Source of the DNA: Bordetella sp.
Lineage (GTDB): Bacteria > Pseudomonadota > Alphaproteobacteria > Caulobacterales > Caulobacteraceae
DNA: 32,008 nt
Direction of reading: 5' to 3'
Assembly: GCA_017308115.1 (NCBI GenBank)
Contig: JAFKFS010000109.1
Coordinates: 1-32,008, forward strand
In this document: in pieces, positions 11,842 to 19,491 of the stretch
Numbering within the stretch: the stretch's first letter is position 1
Layout: every line of letters begins with the position of its first letter
The notes under the pieces: model-generated
Seen by the model: the letters and a program-made list of their open reading frames with translations, nothing else
Databases searched by the model: none
What the model was told of the DNA's origin: nothing
Made by a program: the position numbers and the translations under genes

Positions 11842-12486
11842 ATGTACAACGCAAACCGTCCCTCCAAAGCCGACCTGCCGTCCACGGGCCAACTGCTGAA
11901 GTCCACCGGCGTCGCCGCGCTCGTCGCCTCCGCCCTGCTGGTCACGGTCGTCCTGCCCGCCGAATACGGCGTCGATCCCACCCGCATCGGTTCGGTGTTC
12001 GGCCTGACGGAAATGGGCCGCATCAAGCGACAACTCGCCGAAGAAGCGGCGGCTGACGCCGCAGCCGACGCGGCGGCGGTCAAGGCAACGCCGGCAGCGA
12101 CGCCGTCCGTCACGACGCCTCCCACGACTGCAGCCGCAACACCTGCATCCCCCGCTGCGACGCCGGGCGCGGCGCGTACCGACGAAACCGTCCTGACGCT
12201 TCAGCCCGATCAGGGCGCCGAGATCAAACTGGTCATGGAAGAAGGTGCCACGGCGCGGTTCACCTGGATCAGCAGCGGTGGAAAGATCAACTTCGACACC
12301 CACGCCGATCGACCGGGGGTGTCCTACCACGGCTACGGCAAGGGTTCGTCCCAGCGTGAGGAAGGCGTCCTGACCGCCGCCTTCACCGGCAGCCACGGCT
12401 GGTTCTGGCGCAATAGGACTGGCGAGCCTGTCACCATCACCCTCAAGACCGAGGGCGCCTACACTGAGGTCAAACGCGTCGTCTGA
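11842..12486 (+). CDS. Transmembrane anchor protein with C-terminal GOLD-like domain
   Basis: A 214-aa protein of three parts. A membrane helix (about 23-40) follows a short cytoplasmic N-terminus. An Ala/Thr/Pro-rich linker (about 65-112) probably spans the periplasm. The C-terminal domain (about 115-214) has alternating beta-strand character with INFDTHADRPG, SYHGYGKG and GSHGWFWRNRTGEPVTITL. The pattern recalls GOLD/p24-like beta-sandwiches, and proteins of this kind are often named transmembrane anchor protein beside HupE-like genes in czc loci. It follows hupE-like by 14 bases and ends at a terminator. The fold is inferred by eye; the role is unknown. Confidence 0.7.
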   Translation: MYNANRPSKADLPSTGQLLKSTGVAALVASALLVTVVLPAEYGVDPTRIGSVFGLTEMGRIKRQLAEEAAADAAADAAAVKATPAATPSVTTPPTTAAATPASPAATPGAARTDETVLTLQPDQGAEIKLVMEEGATARFTWISSGGKINFDTHADRPGVSYHGYGKGSSQREEGVLTAAFTGSHGWFWRNRTGEPVTITLKTEGAYTEVKRVV

Positions 12487-12511
12487 CGGTAATCACGACC
12501 GACACGACGAG

Positions 12512-12547
12512 GGGCGCGCCGATCTGCGGCGCGCCCTCATTTCTTTA
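12512..12547 (+). terminator. Intrinsic terminator at end of czc operon
   Basis: GGGCGCGCC, 7-nt loop, GGCGCGCCC, then TCATTTCTTT. It lies 26 bases past the anchor gene stop and separates it from the convergent MFS gene. Confidence 0.75.
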
Positions 12548-12553
12548 CGGCGC

Positions 12554-13885
12554 CTACTGACGTTGCTTCGGCCACCGGCGGTGATTGTCGTCAATCACGA
12601 CAGGGTGGGCGTGCGAAACACCGGCTGCATCGGGGCGCATCCCTTCATTGAGATGCTCGTGGTCCGGTTCCAGTTCATCGTGGTGGTGCAGCAGGTTCAG
12701 CGGATCATGGGCGGGCCAGACGATCAGCGCCAGTAGCGCCCCAAGACCACACAGCGCCGCAAGCACGACGAAAGCCGCTTGGGGATCGGCCTCAGCCGAC
12801 ACCAGTCCCGCCATCGGATAGGCGATCAGCCAGCAGGCGTGTGACAGAGCGAACTGGGCCGCGAACAATGCGGGACGTTCGCCTGCCGTCGATGAGCGCC
12901 GCAAAGCGCGACCGGCAGGCGTGATGGTCAGGGAATAGCCGAAGCCCATGATGATCCAGAGCGCGATCAGCACCAGATAGCTGCGCGCGAACAGAGCGCC
13001 TGCGATCAGCACCGCAGTCATCAGCAGTGCGCCAGCAACCATGGCGCTGCGGTCGGTGACACGTTCCAGGGTCTTGGGTAGAAACACCGCCGCCGTCATC
13101 GACCCGCCTCCGAACGCCGCCAAGGCCCAGGCGGTCGCCTGTTGCGACAGGCCGAAGTTCGACTGCACCAGGACGACCGTGTTGACGAAGACCATGGCGC
13201 CGCCCGCCGCTGTCGCCAGGCTGACCGCCAGCAATCCACGCAGACGCGGCGTCAGCGCGAACAGCCTCACGCCTCCGGTCAGGCGGCGCAGGAACGGCAG
13301 GGTCGGAGCAACGGACAAATGAGGCAGGATGGCCGTCACGACGAAGCCGGCGGACAGGATGAAGCCGAGCGCGGTGCCGACGAACAGGTTGTGATAGCTG
13401 ATGACGGACAACAGGACGGCCGCCAGCACAGGGCTGGCGACGCTTTCCAGATCGGAGGCCAGCCGGGACAGCGACAGCGCCTTGGTGTACTCGCCCTCGT
13501 CGTCCAGCAGGTCGGGAATCATGGCTTGGAACGCCGGCGTGAAGGCGGCGGAGGCGACATAAAGCACCGTCATCAGGCCATAGACCTGCCATGCCTCGTT
13601 CACGAACGGCAGAGAGGCGGCGACAGCGGCGCGCACCACATCCAGCGAAACCAGCAAGGTCTTGCGCGGCAGCTTGGCGGCCAGGGCGCTGGCGAAGGGC
13701 GCCACGCCGACATAGGCGATCATCTTGATCGCTAGGGCGACGCCGAGGATTTCGCCGGCTCCAGCCCCCGCTAGGTCATGGGCGAGCAAGCCCAGGGCCA
13801 CAGTCGCCATGCCGGTGCCCAACAGAGCCGCGACCTGGGCGATGAACAGGTGGCGATAGGCGGTGTTCCGAAGCGGGGAGAACAT
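12554..13885 (-). CDS. MFS exporter with His-rich tail, NreB/NrsD-like
   Basis: A 443-aa major facilitator with 12 predicted membrane helices. The cytosolic C-terminus (about 395-437) holds HHH, DHEH, SHAH and a further His, eight histidines in about 40 residues. A His-rich tail on an MFS of this length is the mark of the nickel exporters NreB (Achromobacter) and NrsD (Synechocystis). It is divergent from a CsoR/InrS-type sensor with a shared palindromic operator; InrS likewise controls nrsD. AAAGG lies 6 bases before the ATG. Nickel, possibly cobalt, is the likely substrate by analogy. The MFS call is firm; the substrate is inferred. Confidence 0.82.
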   Translation of the reverse strand: MFSPLRNTAYRHLFIAQVAALLGTGMATVALGLLAHDLAGAGAGEILGVALAIKMIAYVGVAPFASALAAKLPRKTLLVSLDVVRAAVAASLPFVNEAWQVYGLMTVLYVASAAFTPAFQAMIPDLLDDEGEYTKALSLSRLASDLESVASPVLAAVLLSVISYHNLFVGTALGFILSAGFVVTAILPHLSVAPTLPFLRRLTGGVRLFALTPRLRGLLAVSLATAAGGAMVFVNTVVLVQSNFGLSQQATAWALAAFGGGSMTAAVFLPKTLERVTDRSAMVAGALLMTAVLIAGALFARSYLVLIALWIIMGFGYSLTITPAGRALRRSSTAGERPALFAAQFALSHACWLIAYPMAGLVSAEADPQAAFVVLAALCGLGALLALIVWPAHDPLNLLHHHDELEPDHEHLNEGMRPDAAGVSHAHPVVIDDNHRRWPKQRQ

Positions 13886-13914
13886 TAGGGGCCTTTCCCA
13901 TGCGGCGTTTCGAC

Positions 13915-13949
13915 GTTTGACCTATCCCCACCGGGGGGATAGGTCAAAC
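13915..13949. promoter_or_regulatory. 35-bp perfect palindromic operator for the metal sensor
   Basis: GTTTGACCTATCCCC, 5 nt, GGGGATAGGTCAAAC: 15-bp perfect arms. An AT-flanked run of C/G is typical of CsoR/RcnR-family operators. It ends 2 bases before the sensor ATG and 29 bases from the MFS ATG, so a bound sensor would block both. Confidence 0.85.
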
Positions 13950-13951
13950 CC

Positions 13952-14227
13952 ATGGCACACATCTCTCATGCGTCTCATCCCGAAGTCATTAAGCGCCTCA
14001 AGCGAGCCGAAGGGCATCTGCGAACGGTCATTCAGATGATGGAGGACCAGCGCGCCTGCGTTGATCTCGCCCAGCAGCTTCACGCCATCGAGAAGGCGGT
14101 CGCGGCGGCGAAGAAGACCCTGATCCACGACCACATCGACCACTGCCTGGCCCATGCTGCCGACGGCGACCCCGTCGAGGCGCGGCGGGCGATGGGGGAG
14201 TTCCGCGAGATCACCAAGTACCTGTAG
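13952..14227 (+). CDS. CsoR/RcnR-family metal-sensing repressor, InrS-like
   Basis: A 91-aa all-helical repressor that leaves DNA on metal binding. The fingerprint residues align as C36 (DQRACVDL), H61 and C65 (HDHIDHC), with His at 3, 6 and 9. C-H-C is the set of Cu(I) CsoR but also of the nickel sensor InrS; RcnR has His in place of the last Cys, though H64 lies beside C65 here. The His-tailed MFS partner favours nickel or cobalt over copper. The palindrome at 13915-13949 ends just before the ATG, so only a weak AGG within it can serve as ribosome site, or the message is nearly leaderless. Confidence 0.9.
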   Translation: MAHISHASHPEVIKRLKRAEGHLRTVIQMMEDQRACVDLAQQLHAIEKAVAAAKKTLIHDHIDHCLAHAADGDPVEARRAMGEFREITKYL

Positions 14228-14377
14228 CGAACCGCCGTTCTGAAAACGCGGACGCCACCTGCCAATTCACCGATGGTGAAGCTACTATGGGCGTGCGCGC
14301 GGTCGCGGCCGCTCTCTGAGGCGACGTATCTGGCGCCGCCTTGTCGTCAGTGTCCGCGCGACCAGTGAGACAAGGCC

Positions 14378-15577
14378 ATGACCATTTCTTCCGACGCCGT
14401 TGGACCGCCCCGCCTGACCCTGGCGGCTCTGTTCCTCAAGTTCCTGCGGTTCGGCTTTCTGGCGTTCGGCGGTACCGTGGCCCAAATCGCCATGATCCGC
14501 CGCGCCCTTGTCGATGAAGAGCGGTGGATTTCCAGCCCGCGCTTCAACCGCCTCCTTGCCGTGATGCAGGCGCTTCCCGGCCCCGAAGCCCACGAGTTGT
14601 GCGTCCACATGGGCATGATGGCGCGCGGGCGGATCGGCGGTCTCCTGGCGGGCCTTGGCTTCATGTTGCCAGGCTTCGTCCTGATGCTGGCGGCCGCATG
14701 GTTCTATGAGCGCTTCATTGTCGGCCAAACCGGCCTGACCGGGCTGCTGCTGGGCGTTCAGATTGTCGTAGTCGCCATCATCATCCGCGCCGTCCAGCGC
14801 ATCGGCGCCCATGTGCTGGAAGACCGTTTGTTGTGGATGCTGGCGATCGGCGCCTTTGTCGCCTCCTTGCTTCACGCACCCTTCTGGATACCGCTTGTGG
14901 CGTGCGGCCTGATCTACGCCGTGGCGCAACGTCCTTGGACGGCCGTGGGCATCGCTGCCGTCGCTGTACTCGCTGCGATCCTGCTGGGCGTCGGCTTAGA
15001 CGTCAGGCCGCCCGCGGTCCCGATCTCGTCCGAACCGTCGCCACAACTCATCGCCCTCTTCATCGCTGGACTGAAGGGCGGCCTGCTGACATTCGGCGGT
15101 GCCTACACCGCCATCCCCTATGTACGGGCTGACACGGTGGGGCGCGGCTGGCTGCCGGACGGGGTCTTTCTGGACGGCGTAGCGATCGCCGGCGTCCTGC
15201 CGGCGCCCCTGGTGATCTTCGGCACCTTCACCGGCTACGTCGTCGGCGGGTGGTTCGGCGCCCTGGCGGTCACTGCCGGGATTTTCCTGCCGGCCTTCGC
15301 CTTCTCGATGGTGCTGTTCAATCACCTGGAGGCCGTGGTCGAGAACCCGGCGCTGCACCGGCTCTTGGCGGGCGTAGCGGCCGCTGTCGTCGGCGTGATC
15401 GCCGCCACCTCGCTTCAACTGGCCTGGACCACGGCCCGCTCGGCCCCGTCGCTATGGATCGCCGGAGCGATTTTCCTTGTCGCCTTGATCGCCGCCTGGC
15501 GGATCAAACCGCGCTGGACGCCATTGCTGATCCTAGGGGGAGGCATCGCTGGCTTTGTGGCGTTTGCCTGGAAGTGA
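14378..15577 (+). CDS. chrA: Chromate transporter ChrA
   Basis: A CHR-superfamily membrane protein that exports chromate. At 399 aa it is the long, two-domain type. The first CHR domain opens with FGFLAFGGTVAQIAMIRR (about 28-45) and has ALPGPEAHELCVHMG. The second has GLKGGLLTFGGAYTAIPYVR (about 228-247) and the matching GVLPAPLVIFGTFTGYVVGG. Both carry the family's FGG signature and the Pro-rich block. AAGG lies just before the ATG. It follows the metal sensor by 150 bases on the same strand, but no chrB regulator is present, so it is either constitutive or read through from the sensor promoter. Confidence 0.92.
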   Translation: MTISSDAVGPPRLTLAALFLKFLRFGFLAFGGTVAQIAMIRRALVDEERWISSPRFNRLLAVMQALPGPEAHELCVHMGMMARGRIGGLLAGLGFMLPGFVLMLAAAWFYERFIVGQTGLTGLLLGVQIVVVAIIIRAVQRIGAHVLEDRLLWMLAIGAFVASLLHAPFWIPLVACGLIYAVAQRPWTAVGIAAVAVLAAILLGVGLDVRPPAVPISSEPSPQLIALFIAGLKGGLLTFGGAYTAIPYVRADTVGRGWLPDGVFLDGVAIAGVLPAPLVIFGTFTGYVVGGWFGALAVTAGIFLPAFAFSMVLFNHLEAVVENPALHRLLAGVAAAVVGVIAATSLQLAWTTARSAPSLWIAGAIFLVALIAAWRIKPRWTPLLILGGGIAGFVAFAWK

Positions 15578-15662
15578 TCAGGGTGTTGGAGTGCAGCTAG
15601 GTGATCGGCTCCAACTGCGCTCGGTTTACATCCCGCCTTTCAGTTTACTTTTCTGAGATCAG

Positions 15663-15692
15663 TTGACAAATTTTCCATATCGCCCACGATAC
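15663..15692 (+). promoter_or_regulatory. Candidate promoter of the ImmA/IrrE unit
   Basis: A perfect TTGACA at 15663-15668 is followed after 17-18 bases by ACGATAC, a weak -10. The region is notably AT-rich against its flanks and lies directly before the gene at 15715. Confidence 0.4.
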
Positions 15693-15714
15693 GTTCATGG
15701 ATCGGAGCCGAATC

Positions 15715-16311
15715 ATGACGCCTTGGGAACACCATCCCGACCTGCAGCGCGACCGCCTCATTGAGATAGCGCGCCTCATCCACCAGGCGCGTAATGACGC
15801 GCTCGACAGGCAGGACCTCTCGGTAGGCTCCAATCCCTGGACGGTAGGATGCGAGGCCTACGCCTTCGGCATTCATCAAATTATTCAGGCCGAGCCTGAA
15901 CATGAATGGCTGACAGTGCTTCAGCCTGGAATGCAGTTTGTCTTTGCGATCGGCGACGTTCGTGTCCGGTTTTACAAGGGCGCGCCGGATGAACCCACCA
16001 AACGCACGCTCCGTCAGACCTTCTCCGAGCTCCACCAGCCTTCATTGTTTGGCCTAGACGAGATGTCGCCTACCGAGCTGCTCTACAGAATTGCCGTAGA
16101 GACTGATTTCGACGGTCAGGTCGCAGCCATTTCGTTTGTCATCCTTGATGGCGAAAGCCCCATCCTGACCTGGAGCATCCCGCTGGATGAGCCGGTCACG
16201 CGCATCGCTGCAGTCGATATTCCCGACGCTGAAGGAGTGGAACTTTCGAAGCCTCGGGTGATTGTGCCGGGCGTCGATCAGGACAAAAAGGACGGCACGG
16301 AGGACGATTGA
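15715..16311 (+). CDS. Unknown protein, first gene of ImmA/IrrE unit
   Basis: This 198-aa protein is not recognised. It is soluble with no signal peptide. The N-terminal half is helical (RDRLIEIARLIHQARNDAL); the middle has beta-strand character (QFVFAIGDVRVRFYKG, YRIAVETDFDGQVAAISFVI); the tail is acidic and Lys-rich (DQDKKDGTEDD). The ATG at 15715 is preferred over 15697 because GGAG lies 7 bases before it and a promoter would overlap the earlier ATG. The ImmA/IrrE gene starts 48 bases later on the same strand. It may be the partner or target of that peptidase. Confidence 0.7.
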   Translation: MTPWEHHPDLQRDRLIEIARLIHQARNDALDRQDLSVGSNPWTVGCEAYAFGIHQIIQAEPEHEWLTVLQPGMQFVFAIGDVRVRFYKGAPDEPTKRTLRQTFSELHQPSLFGLDEMSPTELLYRIAVETDFDGQVAAISFVILDGESPILTWSIPLDEPVTRIAAVDIPDAEGVELSKPRVIVPGVDQDKKDGTEDD

Positions 16312-16359
16312 TTCTTCTGAGGCGGGGCTGGGAACAACGGCTGTCTGGGGCCGGTTTGT

Positions 16360-17484
16360 ATGACGATAAAATTCGATCTTGTGGGCGAGCAACTACGACT
16401 CGCCCGACTGGCCCATGGGCGCTCTCTTGAGGAGGTGGGTGAGGCTGTAGGCACCACCCGCCAGTTCATTCAGCAATTAGAAACCGGCGCCAAGGCGGCA
16501 TCTCAAGAAATGATCGCCGCGTTGGCCGATGTCCTCGGAGTAACGCGCGAATTTCTTTGCCGCGCGACGCCCTCTACTGTCCGACCTGAGCAGTGCCACT
16601 TTCGTGGACAGGCGGGACGCCCCGCCTCCATCACCAGCCAGGTATTGGCTCGGGGCACAATCCTGGATTCCCTCACCGAAGCGCTCGAACGTCGACTGGG
16701 CCTCCCGGTGGTGAACTTTCCGGACATTCCGGTCCATACGTCGGAAGACATTGAAAAGGCTGCTGAGCAAGCTCGTCTTTTTTGGAGTCTGGGCTCTAAC
16801 GGGCCTATCACCAGCATGATGCGTGTCGTTGAGAATGCTGGCGCTATCGTCACCTATTTCGGCGATCTCTCCGAGCGTGTGGACGCATTCTCAATGGACC
16901 GGCGTCGCCCCATCATCGTTCGCAGCTCGCTCAAACAGAGCCTCGGCCGCCAGCGTTTTGATTTAGCCCATGAATGCGGCCATCTCATCATGCATAGGGG
17001 CATTCAGACCGGCGACACCGTAACGGAGAACCAGGCCCATCGTTTCGCAGGAGCTTTCCTGTTTCCGCGCGGTGCGGTGCTCCGTGAGTTTCCCCGCAGC
17101 AGCAGAGCGATCGATTGGCGCGCCCTCTACGCTCTGAAGCTTCGATGGAAGATGTCCGTTCGGGCAATTGTCCGACGTGGCTATGACTTGGGGATTCTGA
17201 GCCCTGCCCAATATAGAACGGCCAACATCCACCTGATGAAGACGGGCCAATCCAAGGTCGAGAAGTACGACGATGACCCCTCCATGCCAGTCGAGCAGCC
17301 GGAGCTGCTGGTAGATGCCTTGGAGGCTATGGCCAGCGTCCACCACCTAGGCGCCAGGGCCTTGGCAGAGGAAGCCGGGCTGTCAGATGGAATGTACCAG
17401 TTAGTTACGGGCGTGCCGCTTCCGCCCCTACCCGGTGCCTATAAAGATGGCATCGTCGTTCCGTTTAAACTTGGCAGCAATTGA
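16360..17484 (+). CDS. XRE HTH - ImmA/IrrE metallopeptidase fusion
   Basis: This 374-aa protein joins a DNA-binding and a protease domain. The HTH occupies about residues 8-66 (QLRLARLAHGRSLEEVGEAV, then GTTRQFIQQLETG). A linker with FRGQ leads to the ImmA/IrrE (COG2856-like) domain with HECGH at 204-208, the HExxH zinc site, and the downstream ENQAHRFAGAFLFP (about 223-236). Relatives cleave repressors: ImmA in ICEBs1, and IrrE acting on DdrO in Deinococcus. Long HTH-ImmA fusions also occur as antitoxin-like partners. Here it lies between two unknown genes, with no standard toxin seen. The domain call is firm; the target is unknown. Confidence 0.9.
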   Translation: MTIKFDLVGEQLRLARLAHGRSLEEVGEAVGTTRQFIQQLETGAKAASQEMIAALADVLGVTREFLCRATPSTVRPEQCHFRGQAGRPASITSQVLARGTILDSLTEALERRLGLPVVNFPDIPVHTSEDIEKAAEQARLFWSLGSNGPITSMMRVVENAGAIVTYFGDLSERVDAFSMDRRRPIIVRSSLKQSLGRQRFDLAHECGHLIMHRGIQTGDTVTENQAHRFAGAFLFPRGAVLREFPRSSRAIDWRALYALKLRWKMSVRAIVRRGYDLGILSPAQYRTANIHLMKTGQSKVEKYDDDPSMPVEQPELLVDALEAMASVHHLGARALAEEAGLSDGMYQLVTGVPLPPLPGAYKDGIVVPFKLGSN

Positions 17485-17503
17485 GCAAACTTAGGAGTGG
17501 GTA

Positions 17504-17719
17504 ATGGGTGCGATTGTGTATTTCGATCAAGATGTTAAATGCGCTGACACCGCACGCGACACCACTATCGAACTCGGCACAACCGGCTACGCAGGTAATG
17601 GCCCTCAGCTATTCTTGGCATTTGGCGATCACCGCATCATCATGTCCCACGAAGATGCCAAACAGTTCTGCGCTGCCGCCGAAGGTATCGCTAATTATTT
17701 CGGATATGATGATGCCTAG
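17504..17719 (+). CDS. Small unknown protein, third gene of ImmA/IrrE unit
   Basis: A 71-aa acidic protein that is not recognised. Starting at the ATG at 17504 (TAGGAG upstream), it lies 19 bases after the ImmA/IrrE gene on the same strand and so is probably co-transcribed. The sequence reads as beta-strands (IVYFDQDVKC, PQLFLAFGDHRIIM) followed by a helix (HEDAKQFCAAAEGIANYFG). Its size and position suit a small toxin, antitoxin or regulator acting with the peptidase, but nothing in the sequence settles that. Confidence 0.6.
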   Translation: MGAIVYFDQDVKCADTARDTTIELGTTGYAGNGPQLFLAFGDHRIIMSHEDAKQFCAAAEGIANYFGYDDA

Positions 17720-17736
17720 CCCCCATGCCTTGGCGG

Positions 17737-18000
17737 CTAGGCTTTCGAATGTCGACCGCTTGGCAGTGACTTTGGCGCAGCCTCGCCTTTTTCGGGCAGG
17801 ATGAAGAAGGCCGAAATCGACACCCCCAGCACGCCCGCGAGTCGATCCAGCAGATCGACAGACGCGTTGCCCAACTGGCGCTCGATCTCGCTGAGATAGG
17901 CACGATCTATACCCGCGTCAGCAGCCAAGCGCTCCTGCGAAATGCCGCGCTCAGTCCGCAGCTTCTTGAGATTCCACGCCACCAGCGCCCGTCCGTTCAT
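17737..18000 (-). CDS. XRE-family regulator
   Basis: An 87-aa DNA-binding protein from the ATG at 18000. WNLKKLRTERGISQERLA and then DAGIDRAYLSEIERQLGNAS form a classic Cro/C1 HTH of a kind very common in alphaproteobacteria, and the short Lys/Pro tail is also usual. A GTG at 18021 would add 7 residues with only a weak ribosome site. It is convergent with the 71-aa gene (17-bp gap) and divergent from the exported protein at 18073; the palindromes between suggest autoregulation. Confidence 0.85.
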   Translation of the reverse strand: MNGRALVAWNLKKLRTERGISQERLAADAGIDRAYLSEIERQLGNASVDLLDRLAGVLGVSISAFFILPEKGEAAPKSLPSGRHSKA

Positions 18001-18037
18001 GGCGGCAAGCGACAGCTTCACCGCTCGTTAAACCACG

Positions 18038-18062
18038 GGATATATCCTACAGATTAAATCTG
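18038..18062. promoter_or_regulatory. Paired palindromes in divergent promoter region
   Basis: GGATATATCC (18038-18047) is a perfect 10-bp palindrome, and CAGATT-A-AATCTG (18050-18062) is a perfect 6-bp-arm dyad. They lie between the XRE gene and the exported-protein gene and overlap the region just before GGAGG of the latter. Confidence 0.5.
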
Positions 18063-18072
18063 GAGGGTTCTG

Positions 18073-18591
18073 ATGAAGAAGATCGTCTTCGCCATTTCGG
18101 TTCTGACTGCGGTCGTTGCGTTCGGAGGCACCGCATCTGCACAAGCCGACGCCTGCTCCACGAATGGCGGCTACCCGCCCGGCAGCCCCAATGCGGTGAT
18201 GGCGCGGATGCGGGACATCGCCAGCGGCGCCTATGCGGCCTGCGTTGAGGCCCAACGCGCCCGCACGCCACCCGTGAACTGGACGCCGACGCGCATTCGC
18301 GCCGCCGCGCGTCAGGCGGTGACGGACAAGCTGCGCGATCCCTCATCAGCCCAATTCCGCAATGTGCGCCGCATCGAACACTCCAACGGCTCGACCATGT
18401 TCTGCGGTGAGGTGAACGGCCGGAACGCCTATGGCGGCATGTCCGGCTTTCAGCGGTTCGAGGCCGGCGTGGATCGCACAGGCGACGCCTCTGCGCTGAT
18501 CGACGGCAGCGAGGAACTGAACGCCACCTACTTCGAAGGTGCCTGGAACCAGTTCTGCGGCCGTATCGCCGGCACGCCGGTTCAGTTCTGA
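18073..18591 (+). CDS. Exported protein of unknown function
   Basis: A 172-aa protein with a clear signal peptide (KKIVFAISVLTAVVAF, cleavage after ASA near 25). The conserved part is KLRDPSSAQFRNVRRIE (about 90-106) with CGEVNGRNAYGGMSGFQRF (about 115-133). This short block is widespread in proteobacterial exported proteins, often of mobile regions, and has no assigned function. Four Cys in the mature chain could form disulfides. GGAGG precedes the ATG at good distance. The lipoprotein gene follows by 15 bases, probably as one operon. Confidence 0.75.
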   Translation: MKKIVFAISVLTAVVAFGGTASAQADACSTNGGYPPGSPNAVMARMRDIASGAYAACVEAQRARTPPVNWTPTRIRAAARQAVTDKLRDPSSAQFRNVRRIEHSNGSTMFCGEVNGRNAYGGMSGFQRFEAGVDRTGDASALIDGSEELNATYFEGAWNQFCGRIAGTPVQF

Positions 18592-18606
18592 CGGAGAGGG
18601 GCGGTT

Positions 18607-19449
18607 ATGGGGATGAAGTCGATGTTTCCTAAGGCTGCGGTCGTCGCAACCCTGGCTGCACTGGCCGGCTGCGCTGCCACGCCGCCACAGGAGGTGCGGA
18701 TGATCCCCACGGCCGATCACGGCGTGGGCGTTCGCTTCTCGCGCGGCAACGCCCTGATGGTGTCGAACGGGCCATCCGGCGCGATCATGCTGTTGCCGGT
18801 CCGGTACAACGACACCCAGAAGTTCTACTTCTCAGTCGCCGCCTTCAACACCTCGGGCTATCCGATCAACATCGGATCGGAAGACATTCGTCTCTATCTG
18901 GACGGGCAACCCTACGGCGTTCAGGACTTCGACTATCTGCGCCACACGGCGCGCATGACCGCCCAACGCGAGATTAACCTGGCCTGGGCCGACGCGGCGG
19001 TGGAGTACTTCTTGACCCTCCAGGAGATGGAGGAGCACCCACGCCGCCACGACATCGCCTACCGCCGCGCCTCGGGGGAGTTGCAGGCGTCGCACGACCA
19101 CATCCAACGACGTCTGCGCCAGACCATCTCCACCTTGGGACGGACCATGCTGGAGACGACGACCATCGACCCCGGCACGGCCCACGGCGGCGCCATCCTG
19201 GCGGAACAGATCGTCATCCCAGACGGCACGATCCGCGACATGGTCATAGAGGTGCGCTTCGGGGGCTTCCCTCATCGGTTCAGGTTAAACCTGGCGCCGT
19301 CGGGGACTTACGCTCCGACGCCCGTCGATATTCCGGCCGTCCCCGCCCAGGTCACACAGGAGCTGATGCGCACCCGCGAGACCTGGCACTGGACCGACGG
19401 TCCGCCGCCGTCGCCGGCGATCTTCAAGGGCATGCCCGTGATCGAATGA
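18607..19449 (+). CDS. Putative lipoprotein
   Basis: This 280-aa protein has a lipoprotein signal with lipobox LAGC (Cys at about 22), so it is probably membrane-anchored in the periplasm. The mature part is mixed beta and helix, with RYNDTQKFYFSVAAFNTSGYPINIG (split at about 67-91) resembling the strands of a beta-sandwich, a long charged helix (about 120-185), and then a second beta part (IVIPDGTIRDMVIEVRFGG). No family was recognised. It is 15 bases after the exported 172-aa protein on the same strand. Confidence 0.7.
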   Translation: MGMKSMFPKAAVVATLAALAGCAATPPQEVRMIPTADHGVGVRFSRGNALMVSNGPSGAIMLLPVRYNDTQKFYFSVAAFNTSGYPINIGSEDIRLYLDGQPYGVQDFDYLRHTARMTAQREINLAWADAAVEYFLTLQEMEEHPRRHDIAYRRASGELQASHDHIQRRLRQTISTLGRTMLETTTIDPGTAHGGAILAEQIVIPDGTIRDMVIEVRFGGFPHRFRLNLAPSGTYAPTPVDIPAVPAQVTQELMRTRETWHWTDGPPPSPAIFKGMPVIE

Positions 19450-19491
19450 TCAACTTATGGGACCATTCACGCGGCTAATCACGGACGAACG

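Noticed and set aside
11062-12486. A long open frame running from before the HupE-like gene through the anchor gene
   Set aside because: Its first two thirds are the shadow of the HupE-like gene (Arg/Pro-rich, no family); only the part from the ATG at 11842 is a real gene.
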